Of a stretch of 64,000 nt of DNA, positions 24,331 through 32,992 are shown in pieces; within the stretch, counting starts at the first letter, position 1; each line of letters begins with the position of its first letter. A program made the position numbers and the translations under genes. The stretch is from a virus: positions 1-64,000 of IMG/VR virus record IMGVR_UViG_3300032242_001752. One strand, 5' to 3'. A model generated the notes under the pieces. The model saw only the letters and a program-made list of their open reading frames with translations. It ran no database searches and was not told the origin of the DNA.

Positions 24331-24564
24331 ATGGCTAAGGTAACTGCTGGTGGTCTAAAGCACAACGTCACTAAAAAACAAGAAGACCGTGGTGCCGGTA
24401 ATAAAGGCGACATCATTGTCGAACAAAATAGCAAGTCTGGCAAAAAAGAACGCATGAACCTTACTAAATTAGCTGGTGCCAAGACTGTTAAGCAAGGCAT
24501 TAAGGCTACTAAGGCATACCATAAGAAACACCCTAATATTGCAAAAGGAAAAAGAAATGGCTAA
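24331..24564 (+). CDS. Basic protein, 77 aa
   Basis: Lys/Gly-rich (KVTAGGLKHNVTKKQEDRGA at the start) with predicted short helices. The gene begins immediately after the previous stop and ends 8 bases inside the next gene. No family recognised. Confidence 0.5.
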   Translation: MAKVTAGGLKHNVTKKQEDRGAGNKGDIIVEQNSKSGKKERMNLTKLAGAKTVKQGIKATKAYHKKHPNIAKGKRNG

Positions 24565-24868
24565 AACACCTGCTTGGGAGCGTAAAGAAGGCAAGAACCC
24601 TAATGGCGGATTAAACGCCAAGGGCCGTGCTTCTGCTAAAGCTCAGGGCCACAATCTAAAGGCCCCAGTAAAATCTGGCGATAATCCTCGTCGCGCATCT
24701 TTCCTTGCTCGTATGGCTGGTAATCCAGGCCCAGAGCGTAAGCCTAATGGCGAACCTACAAGACTTCTACTTAGTCTACAGGCATGGGGAGCTTCCTCAA
24801 AAGCTGACGCTAAGAAGAAAGCAGCAGCTATGTCAAAACGACTAGATGCTAAAAAGAAAAAGAAGTAA
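24557..24868 (+). CDS. DUF6321-like protein, 103 aa
   Basis: The core carries GGLNAKGRASAKAQGHNLKA, then PVKSGDNPRRASFLARMAG and EPTRLLLSLQAWGASSKADA, which I associate with the uncharacterised DUF6321 family of phage proteins. It ends in a lysine-rich tail. The ATG at 24557 is preceded by AAAAGGAAAAAGA; the reading frame is open further upstream but that part overlaps the previous gene in another frame. Function unknown. Confidence 0.6.
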   Translation: MAKTPAWERKEGKNPNGGLNAKGRASAKAQGHNLKAPVKSGDNPRRASFLARMAGNPGPERKPNGEPTRLLLSLQAWGASSKADAKKKAAAMSKRLDAKKKKK

Positions 24869-24876
24869 GGAGCATT

Positions 24877-24933
24877 ATGCCAGAGTGTAAATGCGATAAT
24901 TGTAAATGTCGAAAGGACCAGCCAAATGGCTAA
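24877..24933 (+). CDS. Cys-rich micro-protein, 18 aa
   Basis: Very short frame, MPECKCDNCKCRKDQPNG, with an AAGGAG ribosome site four bases before the ATG and an 8-base overlap with the next gene. The CxCxxCxC pattern is that of a metal-binding knuckle and matches the CSCGKCSAC start of the next protein. It could be a real micro-gene or a coupling leader. Confidence 0.4.
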   Translation: MPECKCDNCKCRKDQPNG

Positions 24934-25174
24934 AGAAAAGATTTGTAGTTGCGGTAAGTGTTCCGCATGTAAGGCTAAGGCTAAGAAGAAAGCTCCTAAG
25001 AAAGCTCCTCTAGGCCAGGGCGGTAGATTTAAGGCTATTGAAAAAGAAGCCGCCAAATCTGGCGCAAAAAACCCAGCCGCTGTTGCCGCAGCTGCCGGCA
25101 TGAAAAAGTACGGCAAAAAGAAAATGGTAAAGCTTGAACAAAAAGGCAAGCGCGACGCTAAGAAAGGCAAATAA
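24926..25174 (+). CDS. Basic protein with N-terminal Cys cluster, 82 aa
   Basis: Residues 7-15 (CSCGKCSAC) probably bind zinc. Residues 16-82 are K/A-rich with a helical middle (FKAIEKEAAKSGAKNPAAVAAAAGMKKYG in shortened view). A zinc-knuckle plus basic tail fits nucleic-acid binding. Family unknown. Confidence 0.5.
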   Translation: MAKEKICSCGKCSACKAKAKKKAPKKAPLGQGGRFKAIEKEAAKSGAKNPAAVAAAAGMKKYGKKKMVKLEQKGKRDAKKGK

Positions 25175-25176
25175 CC

Positions 25177-25416
25177 ATGGCAATGCACTCAAAGAAGAAC
25201 GCAGCTAATAAAGGCAAGAACCCTTGGACCGGCTCAAAGGCTGATGAAAAAGCCGATAAGAAAGAAATGCAGGGCATGAGCCCTAAGCAGAAGGCTGCCT
25301 TTAAGAAGGGCGACAAGAAGATGGATGCTAAGAACCCATCTAAAAAGGCTGACATGAAGATGGATGCTGCTTTGGCTAAGAAGGTCAAGAAGACTGTTCC
25401 TGCTAAAAAGAAGTAA
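25177..25416 (+). CDS. Basic Lys/Met-rich protein, 79 aa
   Basis: Repeats of KKxDAKNPSKK-like units and MDA segments, about 35 percent lysine, no hydrophobic core. Last gene of the basic run, ended by the terminator at 25429-25455. No family recognised. Confidence 0.5.
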   Translation: MAMHSKKNAANKGKNPWTGSKADEKADKKEMQGMSPKQKAAFKKGDKKMDAKNPSKKADMKMDAALAKKVKKTVPAKKK

Positions 25417-25428
25417 ATAAAAAAGTTT

Positions 25429-25455
25429 AGCCCCCTAACTGGGGGCTTTTCTTTT
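25429..25455 (+). terminator. Intrinsic terminator
   Basis: AGCCCCC-TAACT-GGGGGCT followed by TTTTCTTTTA; it closes the basic-protein operon. Confidence 0.85.
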
Positions 25456-25527
25456 ATCCTATAAGTGACCCCATGCGGGGGTTGATTCAAACTTGCGTTT
25501 TACTTTGCGACTCCAATGGAGATTACT

Positions 25528-25560
25528 ATGTCATATCTTGAAAGCCCGAGGGCTCGATAA
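25528..25560 (+). CDS. Possible 10-aa leader peptide
   Basis: ATG with a GGAG ribosome site six bases upstream encodes MSYLESPRAR and its TAA overlaps the ATG of the next gene. The next gene has no ribosome site of its own at normal spacing, so termination-reinitiation is likely. Confidence 0.35.
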   Translation: MSYLESPRAR

Positions 25561-25886
25561 TGACCGCTAAGTTTATAAACGCCTCTGTAACTTCCCTAAA
25601 GGGCCTAGACAAGTCCCTTACTACAGAGCTACGCGCCGATGCTGTTAAAGCTGGTTGGCCTGCAAAAGTAGCTAAAAACCTAACTGTAACTGTAGATAAA
25701 CTGTCTATTCTTATTAAGTACCCTGACGAGTATAACCAGCAGGTAGACGATTTAGAATACGGTACAGAGGATCTTACCCCTAAGCCTATATTTCGCACTT
25801 TCTTAAACAAGCACTCTGATTTAATAGATAATCAGGTTTCTGAGTGGTCATTAGACTATTTAATTAATGGAGATATTATCCCATGA
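25560..25886 (+). CDS. Neck/tail-completion candidate, 108 aa
   Basis: Small alpha/beta protein (ASVTSLKGLDKSLTTELRAD, then LTVTVDKLSILIKYPDEY) just upstream of another tail-completion candidate and the sheath. HK97-gp10-type proteins have similar length and position, but the sequence match is weak. It overlaps the next gene by four bases. Confidence 0.5.
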   Translation: MTAKFINASVTSLKGLDKSLTTELRADAVKAGWPAKVAKNLTVTVDKLSILIKYPDEYNQQVDDLEYGTEDLTPKPIFRTFLNKHSDLIDNQVSEWSLDYLINGDIIP

Positions 25887-26494
25887 GTTTTATCTTAAGT
25901 GAGGACCTAGCTCTTAAAACGCTACTTACAGGAATTACTGTAACAGACGACAAGAACGCTAGCCGTGCTGTGGGAGTTTGGTTTGCTAACCCTGACGTGG
26001 AATCTCGTAGCCAAAGCTACCCATACATTACTATTGAGCTACTAGATTTTGACCCAGCCGGCTACCGTCAGCATTCTGGTATTTTCGTAGATAATGACCT
26101 TCAGGGTACAATAACCCCAGCGTCAGGCACAGACTACATCTATGAGATTCCTATTGCCTGGGACTTAATGTACCAGATTACTACCTATTCTCGTCATCCT
26201 AGGCATGACAGAACCATTATTGCTTACCTTTTAAATAAGGTATTTGTATCAAAACGCGGCTATTTGACCGTCCCTAACGACCTGGGAACTGAGTCATCTT
26301 ATCGCCATTTGATATTAGAAGAGTTCACAAAACGTGATACCATTGAAGATAACCGCAGGTTATATAGAAATGTATTCACTGTAACTGTGAGTAGCGAAGG
26401 TACTGTCGCGTCGTACACATCGACTAAGGAAGTATCTACAGTTAAAATTAACGCTGAAATAAACGACATCCCATCTGGCAAACAACCTATCTAA
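25883..26494 (+). CDS. Tail terminator/completion-like protein, 203 aa
   Basis: Gene order in contractile phages places the tail completion ring (T4 gp15-like) directly before the sheath. The protein has the expected size and a mixed fold with strand-rich segments (YPYITIELLDFDPAG, YEIPIAWDLMYQITTYSRHPRHDR) and the phrase TYSRHPRHDRTIIAYLL typical of tail completion proteins. It caps the tube and joins it to the neck. The call rests on order and overall look. Confidence 0.6.
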   Translation: MSFILSEDLALKTLLTGITVTDDKNASRAVGVWFANPDVESRSQSYPYITIELLDFDPAGYRQHSGIFVDNDLQGTITPASGTDYIYEIPIAWDLMYQITTYSRHPRHDRTIIAYLLNKVFVSKRGYLTVPNDLGTESSYRHLILEEFTKRDTIEDNRRLYRNVFTVTVSSEGTVASYTSTKEVSTVKINAEINDIPSGKQPI

Positions 26495-26533
26495 TATTTG
26501 ATAACCCCCTAACTATTATCAAGGAGAAATCTA

Positions 26534-29260
26534 ATGGCGACATATAACCGCCCTGGAGTGTACATCGAAGAAGTCGCAACCACTCCACCAGTACCAGGCA
26601 CATCTACTGCCTCTGTAGCTACCTTTATGGGCGCGCTAGTTAAAGGCCCACTAGACGCTACTTTGGTAACATCATGGGTACAGTTTACTTCACTGTACGG
26701 TGATGTTACAGCTAACTCAGTTGACCCAGATGTCCCAACTGCAGTTTACCTATTTTTTGCAAATGGTGGAAGCCAGTGCTACATTCAGCGTGTAGTTGTA
26801 ACCATGGCTGCTGTACAGTCTGGTGCAACAACTACTGCTAGCAAGACACTTAACGTAGGTGCTGTATCTAGCCTACTTACTTCTGACGGTGGTGCTTCTG
26901 GTTCTATATCTGTAGGTATGTTTATTACCGGTACAGGTATCCCAGCTGGAACTACTGTTACTGCAATTAACTCTCTTGCTCTTACCCTAAGCCAGAACGC
27001 CACTGTTCCTGCTAATACTACTTTGACTATTGGTACTCCAATATCATCTTCTGCGATTATTTACGGAAGCACAACTTCTGGAACCACAGCGACACTTGCT
27101 ATTCAGACCCCTGTTACAAGCACAACTATTGGTACCCAGTCTGTAGTTGGTAGCGCAACAATTGCTACTCAGACACCTACTGGTACTACTAACATCACTA
27201 TTGCTACCGGTACTCAAGCATTTACTTCAGGTCAATCTGTAACTATTTCAGGTGTTACGCCTGCAGGATACAACGGAACTTGGGTTGTTCAGGCTGGTAC
27301 AACATCTACAAGCCTTATTGTTGCAATCGGTTCTAACCCAGGAGCTATTACAGTTGCTGGTTCAGTAGCTCCTGCACAAGCTAATATTACTACTGGAACT
27401 CAATCATTTACTGCTGGTCAGTTTGTTACTATTGCAGGTGTTACTCCAGCTGGTTACAATGGTACTTGGACTGTGCAAACTGGTACTACTGCAACTAACC
27501 TTATTATTAACACTACCTCTAACCCAGGAGCTATTACAGTTGCTGGTGCGGTAGCCCCCGCTGGTCAGACTCTTACTACGTACACTACTAGCTCAGCTCA
27601 CAATCTAAAGGTTGGTCAGACTGTAGTTATCGGAGGAACTAACCTTGCTCCAACTATTCACGCAGGTAATTTCGTAGTCACTGCTGTCCCATCTGCAACC
27701 ACTTTCTCTGTAGTAAACCCATTGGCACCTATTGCTCCTATTACAGCTGCAGGTACAGTTACAGTTCCAAACAACTCGGTAACTACTGGAGAACTTGTAC
27801 TTACCGCTAAGAATCCTGGTGTATGGAGTAACGGTCTATACTACGAAATCTCTAGCTCAACCACTAGCGGAACATACCCAGGTAAGTACTTTAACTTGGC
27901 TATCTACTCTGGTGGAACAAGCTCAGGATTTATTGTAGAACGCTTTAGCGACCTTACAATGTTGACTACAGACTCTTCATATGCGCCTACTATTATTAAC
28001 GCATCATCTTCATACATAATTGCCACAGACCCTAACTCTGCAAACCACGGTTCTGATAAGTTTACCGCCGCAAATAATCCATTATCAGTTGCTTTAACAG
28101 CTGTTTCTGGTATTAACTCTGCGACAGTAACTTCAAGCACAACTGTAATTCTTACATCAGACCCTGGTGTAAGCACTGGTATGTATGTTTATGGTAGCGG
28201 TATTACTAACGGAACTACAGTATCTACTTACGTACCATCTACTAAGACCGTTACATTAAGCGCTGCTATGTCAATTTCAGCTGGAGCGGTTATCACATTT
28301 GTAAATACTCCGCTTACAGGTGGTAGCGATGGAACGACTGTAAACAATACAGCTATTGCTGCTACTGCTTCTTTGGCAAAGTTGGACGTTCTTGCATCTC
28401 CACTATTGCTGAACGCTCCTGGTGTTACTGAAGTAACTAACGTAAACAACATGCTTAACTACGCTTATAACCGTAGTGACTGCTTTGTTATCATCGACCC
28501 TACTCAGACCACTACTGATAGCGTAAGCCAGCTAGCGCTTGCAAATAACTATACAGGTGGTTCAGGAGGTTCTGCAGCTCTTGGTTTTGGAGCAGTTTAC
28601 TATCCCAACTTAACAATCCCAAGCCTTACTTCAACAGCTCCTGGAGCAACTTCTACGGCTTATCCAGGTGGTGCAGTTGCAGCTAAGTACGTCACAACTG
28701 ATGCATCTCGCGGTGTGTTTAAGTCACCTGCTGGTCTAGAAGCTAGATTGGCTGGAGTAGTATCAGTAGCTAAGCTAACTAACACAGAACTGGACTACCT
28801 AAACAACGGTAGCAGCAGCACTACGTTTGCTAACGCAACTCCAGTTAATGCTATTCGTTACATTCCAGGCTCTGGAATTGTAGTTATGGGAGCTCGTACT
28901 CTTAGCACCTCATATAACAATAAGTATGTTTCAGTTCGTCGTAGCTTGATTCAGCTACGTAGACAACTTACTGATGCTACAGCTTTTGCTGTATTTGAGC
29001 CAAATGACCAGCGTCTATGGAACCGCATTAAGACCACATGTGAAGTTAACCTAATTGGCTTCTGGCAGTCAGGTGGTTTGCGTGGAAGTACTCCATCAGA
29101 TGCGTTCTATGTAAAGTGTGACAGCACCATTAACACTGTATCAAGCATTGCTGCTGGTGAAGTTCACGTTGAAGTCGGTGTGGCTCTACAGCGCCCTGCT
29201 GAATTCATTGTAATCCGTATTAGCCAGTACGACAGTGGTTCTGTTGTCACAGTCCTTTAG
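26534..29260 (+). CDS. Tail sheath protein with beta-module insert, 908 aa
   Basis: Contractile sheath subunit. The N-terminus YNRPGVYIEEVATTPPVPGTSTASVATFMGA and the C-terminal domain (VSVRRSLIQLRRQLTDATAF, EPNDQRLWNRIKTTCEVNLIGFW) are the sheath hallmarks. Residues about 95-430 are an inserted series of beta modules, including two tandem 62-residue copies (27209-27376 and 27395-27562), and another module lies at about 530-600. The insert makes it far longer than ordinary sheaths of 450-660 residues and would decorate the outside of the tail. Confidence 0.92.
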   Translation: MATYNRPGVYIEEVATTPPVPGTSTASVATFMGALVKGPLDATLVTSWVQFTSLYGDVTANSVDPDVPTAVYLFFANGGSQCYIQRVVVTMAAVQSGATTTASKTLNVGAVSSLLTSDGGASGSISVGMFITGTGIPAGTTVTAINSLALTLSQNATVPANTTLTIGTPISSSAIIYGSTTSGTTATLAIQTPVTSTTIGTQSVVGSATIATQTPTGTTNITIATGTQAFTSGQSVTISGVTPAGYNGTWVVQAGTTSTSLIVAIGSNPGAITVAGSVAPAQANITTGTQSFTAGQFVTIAGVTPAGYNGTWTVQTGTTATNLIINTTSNPGAITVAGAVAPAGQTLTTYTTSSAHNLKVGQTVVIGGTNLAPTIHAGNFVVTAVPSATTFSVVNPLAPIAPITAAGTVTVPNNSVTTGELVLTAKNPGVWSNGLYYEISSSTTSGTYPGKYFNLAIYSGGTSSGFIVERFSDLTMLTTDSSYAPTIINASSSYIIATDPNSANHGSDKFTAANNPLSVALTAVSGINSATVTSSTTVILTSDPGVSTGMYVYGSGITNGTTVSTYVPSTKTVTLSAAMSISAGAVITFVNTPLTGGSDGTTVNNTAIAATASLAKLDVLASPLLLNAPGVTEVTNVNNMLNYAYNRSDCFVIIDPTQTTTDSVSQLALANNYTGGSGGSAALGFGAVYYPNLTIPSLTSTAPGATSTAYPGGAVAAKYVTTDASRGVFKSPAGLEARLAGVVSVAKLTNTELDYLNNGSSSTTFANATPVNAIRYIPGSGIVVMGARTLSTSYNNKYVSVRRSLIQLRRQLTDATAFAVFEPNDQRLWNRIKTTCEVNLIGFWQSGGLRGSTPSDAFYVKCDSTINTVSSIAAGEVHVEVGVALQRPAEFIVIRISQYDSGSVVTVL
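27209..27562 (+). repeat. Tandem 186-bp coding repeat in sheath gene
   Basis: Two copies with a period of 186 bp (62 residues) encode modules with VTPAGYNGTW at the core and SNPGAITVAG at the end. They are diverged at synonymous positions, so the duplication is not recent. Confidence 0.8.
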
Positions 29261-29272
29261 GAGGAAAAATAA

Positions 29273-29902
29273 ATGGCACAAAGCGCAATTTCACGCTTTT
29301 CTAAACTAGCGACTGACCCGTTAAGAAATTTCAGGTTCGTTGTTGATTTTCGCGTAACTGGTGACACAGGTGTACCTGGGTCAGCTCAACCGGGAACTAG
29401 CAGCTTCTTGAACTTCAAGGGTGGGTTTACATCAATCGATGGTCTAAACATCAGCACTCAGAGCATCAGCTACCGTGAGGGCGGTATGAACACTACCCTT
29501 CACCAAGTTCCTGGTATGACTTCATTCTCACAGATTACTCTTAACCGTGGTGTTATTTTGGGTCAGTCTGAAGGAATCAACTGGATGAAGCAGCTATTTG
29601 CAGCTTCAGCTGGTGAAGGTATCCCGGGTGTTGATGGCTCTAGCTTCCGTTGCGACCTAGACATCTACGTACTAGACCACCCAATTACAGGTTCTCCGCT
29701 AATTGCTGCTGGAGATATCGTAAGCACCTCAGCCTACAAGATGAAGTTTATTGTGCACAATGCGTTCATCGTAAACCTATCTTACTCAAACCTGAATGCT
29801 ACAGATAACCAGTTGATGTACGAAACTCTATCTCTAGTACACGAAGGTCTATCAGTGCAGCTAGCTAACTTCGGTTCTAGCGTCTCAGCTACACTGACAT
29901 AA
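29273..29902 (+). CDS. Tail tube protein
   Basis: Forms the inner tube through which DNA passes, below the sheath. 209 residues, T4 gp19/CIS tube-like: start RFSKLATDPLRNFRFVVDF, then FTSIDGLNISTQSISYREGG, LHQVPGMTSFSQITLNRGV and WMKQLFA. Directly follows the sheath gene with an AGGAGG ribosome site. Confidence 0.92.
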   Translation: MAQSAISRFSKLATDPLRNFRFVVDFRVTGDTGVPGSAQPGTSSFLNFKGGFTSIDGLNISTQSISYREGGMNTTLHQVPGMTSFSQITLNRGVILGQSEGINWMKQLFAASAGEGIPGVDGSSFRCDLDIYVLDHPITGSPLIAAGDIVSTSAYKMKFIVHNAFIVNLSYSNLNATDNQLMYETLSLVHEGLSVQLANFGSSVSATLT

Positions 29903-29918
29903 TTTAATAATTAAAATC

Positions 29919-29927
29919 TGGTAAAAT
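29919..29927 (+). promoter_or_regulatory. Candidate extended -10 (TGGTAAAAT)
   Basis: TGG plus TAAAAT at 29922-29927, 26 bp before the start at 29953. It is the same element as at 54191-54199 and 55232-55240. No clear -35. Confidence 0.4.
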
Positions 29928-29952
29928 ATCTATATCTAATTAGGAGTATAAA

Positions 29953-30753
29953 ATGGCAGACAATTTGACTAACGACCCAGCCGTGTTAGCGGAAGCGGTA
30001 AAAGAACTAAATAGTACAGATGATACAAAGATAACTACTTTGTCTCCTTCTAACTCTGATGTTATTTTGCCGGGTGGGTTTATCGCCAAAGATGGTTCTG
30101 TAATTAAGTTTGCCGAAGTGCGTGAGCTAAACGGCATTGATGAAGAAGCAATCTCTAAGGCAGGTTCTGTAGGCCGCGCCCTTGCTGCAATGTTGCAGCG
30201 AGGCGTGGTATCTATTGGAGCTAATCCAGCAGATAAGAATGACATTGATGGTTTGCTTAGCGGAGACCGTGACGCACTACTACTAGGTATTAGAAGGGTA
30301 ACTTTCGGAGATACCGTAGAGTTTGAGTTTCCATGTCCTCACTGTAAGACAGACCTAGATGTAATAGTAGACCTGGGTAAGGATATTCCAGTTGTAGAAT
30401 TGGATGACCCTATTCAAGGCAGAACTTTTACCTATGTTTCAAAAAAGCATGGAGCAATTGTAGTAGGTCTGCCTACAGGTAACGTTCAGAAGAAGCTAGT
30501 AGAGAACTCTGACAAGACTGTTTCTGAATTAAATACTATTCTTTTGGCTGGCTGTATTAAAACCATTAATGGTTCTGCATCATTAGGTGCTACCTCAGCT
30601 CTAGCACTTGGCATGGTTGACCGCGAGGCAATCGTTGCTGAGATTGTAAAGAACAACCCGGGCCCACGCCTCGGGGAGGTGAAGACGACTTGCGAGGCTT
30701 GTGGCGAGGATATTCCTATGCCACTGTCGTTAGCTGACTTGTTTCGTCTATAA
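29953..30753 (+). CDS. Tail assembly chaperone / gp26-like protein, 266 aa
   Basis: Lies between tube and tape-measure genes, the standard place of tail assembly chaperones. It has a zinc-finger pair CPHCKTD (about residue 129) and CEACGED (near residue 250), as in T4 gp26/gp51-like baseplate-assembly proteins. The last codons TTG TTT CGT CTA TAA are followed by a second open frame (+1) ending at 30892 that encodes a protein-like sequence without a start codon. A +1 slip at TTT C (30742-30745) would give a 312-residue form. Confidence 0.75.
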   Translation: MADNLTNDPAVLAEAVKELNSTDDTKITTLSPSNSDVILPGGFIAKDGSVIKFAEVRELNGIDEEAISKAGSVGRALAAMLQRGVVSIGANPADKNDIDGLLSGDRDALLLGIRRVTFGDTVEFEFPCPHCKTDLDVIVDLGKDIPVVELDDPIQGRTFTYVSKKHGAIVVGLPTGNVQKKLVENSDKTVSELNTILLAGCIKTINGSASLGATSALALGMVDREAIVAEIVKNNPGPRLGEVKTTCEACGEDIPMPLSLADLFRL

Positions 30754-30892
30754 AGAAAAAGATTACGAACAACTACTCGACCAATACGAAGTACTATCTC
30801 GATCATTTCCTGGCTGGACCCTGTCTGACATAAGAGAGTTGTCCGTAAGAGAACGTAAGAACTGGCTGTCTAGGGCAGCCCGAGGTAAGTAA
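30743..30892 (+). CDS. +1 frameshift extension of the tail chaperone (about 48 aa)
   Basis: This frame continues as VYKEKDYEQLLDQYEVLSR, then SFPGWTLSDIRELSVRERKNW and LSRAARGK, with no usable start codon and an upstream TAG, so it must be reached by frameshifting. A G/GT-type arrangement between tube and tape measure is classic; most known cases are -1, whereas +1 is needed here. Phe-tRNA moving from UUU to UUC is a good +1 slip. Confidence 0.6.
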   Translation, partial: FVYKEKDYEQLLDQYEVLSRSFPGWTLSDIRELSVRERKNWLSRAARGK

Positions 30893-30901
30893 GGCGAGTA
30901 C

Positions 30902-32992
30902 ATGGCTGACGTAAAATCCAGTATGAATTTAGGTAGCACAGGTTCTACCTCTAAGTCGTCGCGCCTAGTCGCTGACCTTAAAGATAATTATGTAAAGCTA
31001 GACCAAGTTCTTGCTGGCATTGAAAAAAAGTCTAAATCAATTGCGGAAAATCTAAAGAGCGCATTCCCTGGAGGTATGGGCGGAGGCTCAGGCCCAGGTG
31101 CTGGAAGTTCTATGAACTTCGTTGATGGCGGAACAGTGCCGGTAGGCGGACGCTCTAATAGCGGATTTGTTCAACAGGCTACCGGAGGTAAGTTTGACTG
31201 GAAGGGCGCAGCCGGAACTATGGCTGCCGCTGCTTTTTCTGGAGCCTCAAAGCTAGTTGTTCCTGGCGACTATATAACCAATGACATAGCTAAAAATAGA
31301 TATTCATTCTTTAATAGCGGTGCTCCAGGAACTAACTCTAGTGCATTTACAGGAATGATGAATGCCGGAACACCTATTAGCAATATGGATGCTACAAATG
31401 CTATTATGGCTGGTTCTAGCATGGGATTCATGCCGGGACTAAAAAATTATAGTACTATCAGCAATAGCGCAGCTGGGATATCTAACCTGGTACCTGGTGT
31501 AGGTCTTGAAGCTGGTATGAATGCTACTGCAGCACTTAACCAAGGCTCAAGCGTTAATAAGCTTCGTATGATTGGTATTCAAGTCCGTGACAATAACGGA
31601 TTTATGCGCGGTGTTGAAGACATTGCTAAAGATTTATGGAATACCTTAAATAGAAATAAGACTAGCGGTGGCGGCACTCGTAGCGGCAAAATTACTCAAG
31701 AGGACCTGTCTTACTCTTTACAGCCTGGTATGTCTTTGGATATGCTATTAAACCAATATTTTGGTAGCGATGCTGTTTTACGTCAAAGCGTTATTTCATA
31801 CCTATATCAGTTTGCTTCTCAGGGAACAGGGGCAGTTACTAAAGATACGCTTCAGGCTAGTGGTGCAATGCCTGGAATTTCTGCAAGTATGGGTGCTAGA
31901 GAAGCAGCTTCTTATAAGTTTACGGACACCTATACCGACTCCGGTATTCAAGGCATTATGTCGGCTAATGGTGTTATTACGGGAGCAGCTAATTTTCTAT
32001 CAGATAGTGCAACCGCATTAGGTAAACCTGCAGTCACTGCTGCAACATTTTTAGAGACTATGGGTGGTGCCGGTAATGGCGCTGGAGCTGATATTTTTGG
32101 TGGTTTTGGTAAGCTAATACAGGGTAGGAGTTTAAGCACAGCGCTTGAAAAAGCTGGTGGTGCGATTGCATCACGTGCTTTAGAAACATCAGTAGGACTT
32201 GCTTATGTGGGAATTACCGCTGCAGCTTTATCTATAATTAATGACGCTATGACAAGCGTTACTGCAGATAAACTTACTCCTTTTCAAAAAGTAGCTTTTG
32301 GAGTTAACGTTGCCACCCAAGGTTCCCCTAAAAATGGTGGATTTGGTACCGGTGTTGCCCTTTCTAATTCTGACCTAGGTATTGGTTCTGGTTCCGTAGT
32401 GACTATGGACCCATGGAATGATAAGTACGGTGTTACAAGCGGATGGCATGAACACCGTACGTATAAAATAGGAAATAGAAGCATTACTGATATTCACGAC
32501 GGTGTTGACTACGGTGCTCCTGGAGGAACTCCAATTAATCCAGTAGCTGATGGAATGGTTGTAGCTAATAAATGGGAGCCAGGCGGTAAAGGTAATTACT
32601 TAGTAGTTGCACACCGAAATGGTTATCAAACTATCTATGGCCACATGAAAGATAAAAGTGCTTTGCCTACAGGTATGCACGTATCTACTGATACTGTACT
32701 AGGTCAAGTAGGTAAAACCGGAGCTGCTACTGGAAATCACTTGCACCTTGGTGTTCAAGATAGTCACGGAAAATTATATAACCCTAATGACTTTTTAAAT
32801 AATAAACTTCCGGCTATTGGCGGCGGAAGTGGTATGGGTGTAGCTACCTCTGATTACACCAATAATTACGGCGGAGTAACTGTCAACATTAACATGCCTG
32901 CTAATGCTGCTATTAATGAAAATACTTTAGCTCAGGAAATTAAACGCGTACTTACTCAAGACGCTAGAATCAAAGAGGCGGTAAGAGCTTAA
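30902..32992 (+). CDS. Tape measure protein with M23 peptidase domain, 696 aa
   Basis: Follows the chaperone frames, as tape measures do. The N-terminal 60 residues are helical (LVADLKDNYVKLDQVLAGIEK), the middle is Gly/Ser/Ala-rich with hydrophobic helices, and residues about 510-630 are an M23 (LytM-like) metallopeptidase with HDGVDYG (Zn ligands His, Asp), YGHM and NHLHLGV (HxH). It sets tail length and probably cuts peptide cross-links in the cell wall during DNA entry. The size would give a tail near 100 nm at the usual 1.5 angstroms per residue. Confidence 0.8.
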   Translation: MADVKSSMNLGSTGSTSKSSRLVADLKDNYVKLDQVLAGIEKKSKSIAENLKSAFPGGMGGGSGPGAGSSMNFVDGGTVPVGGRSNSGFVQQATGGKFDWKGAAGTMAAAAFSGASKLVVPGDYITNDIAKNRYSFFNSGAPGTNSSAFTGMMNAGTPISNMDATNAIMAGSSMGFMPGLKNYSTISNSAAGISNLVPGVGLEAGMNATAALNQGSSVNKLRMIGIQVRDNNGFMRGVEDIAKDLWNTLNRNKTSGGGTRSGKITQEDLSYSLQPGMSLDMLLNQYFGSDAVLRQSVISYLYQFASQGTGAVTKDTLQASGAMPGISASMGAREAASYKFTDTYTDSGIQGIMSANGVITGAANFLSDSATALGKPAVTAATFLETMGGAGNGAGADIFGGFGKLIQGRSLSTALEKAGGAIASRALETSVGLAYVGITAAALSIINDAMTSVTADKLTPFQKVAFGVNVATQGSPKNGGFGTGVALSNSDLGIGSGSVVTMDPWNDKYGVTSGWHEHRTYKIGNRSITDIHDGVDYGAPGGTPINPVADGMVVANKWEPGGKGNYLVVAHRNGYQTIYGHMKDKSALPTGMHVSTDTVLGQVGKTGAATGNHLHLGVQDSHGKLYNPNDFLNNKLPAIGGGSGMGVATSDYTNNYGGVTVNINMPANAAINENTLAQEIKRVLTQDARIKEAVRA

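Noticed and set aside
24643-25188. A 181-codon leftward open frame over the basic-protein genes
   Set aside because: It is the antisense shadow of K/A-rich codons (reads as F/L/A/P-rich), has no ribosome site, and the rightward genes form an unbroken overlap chain.
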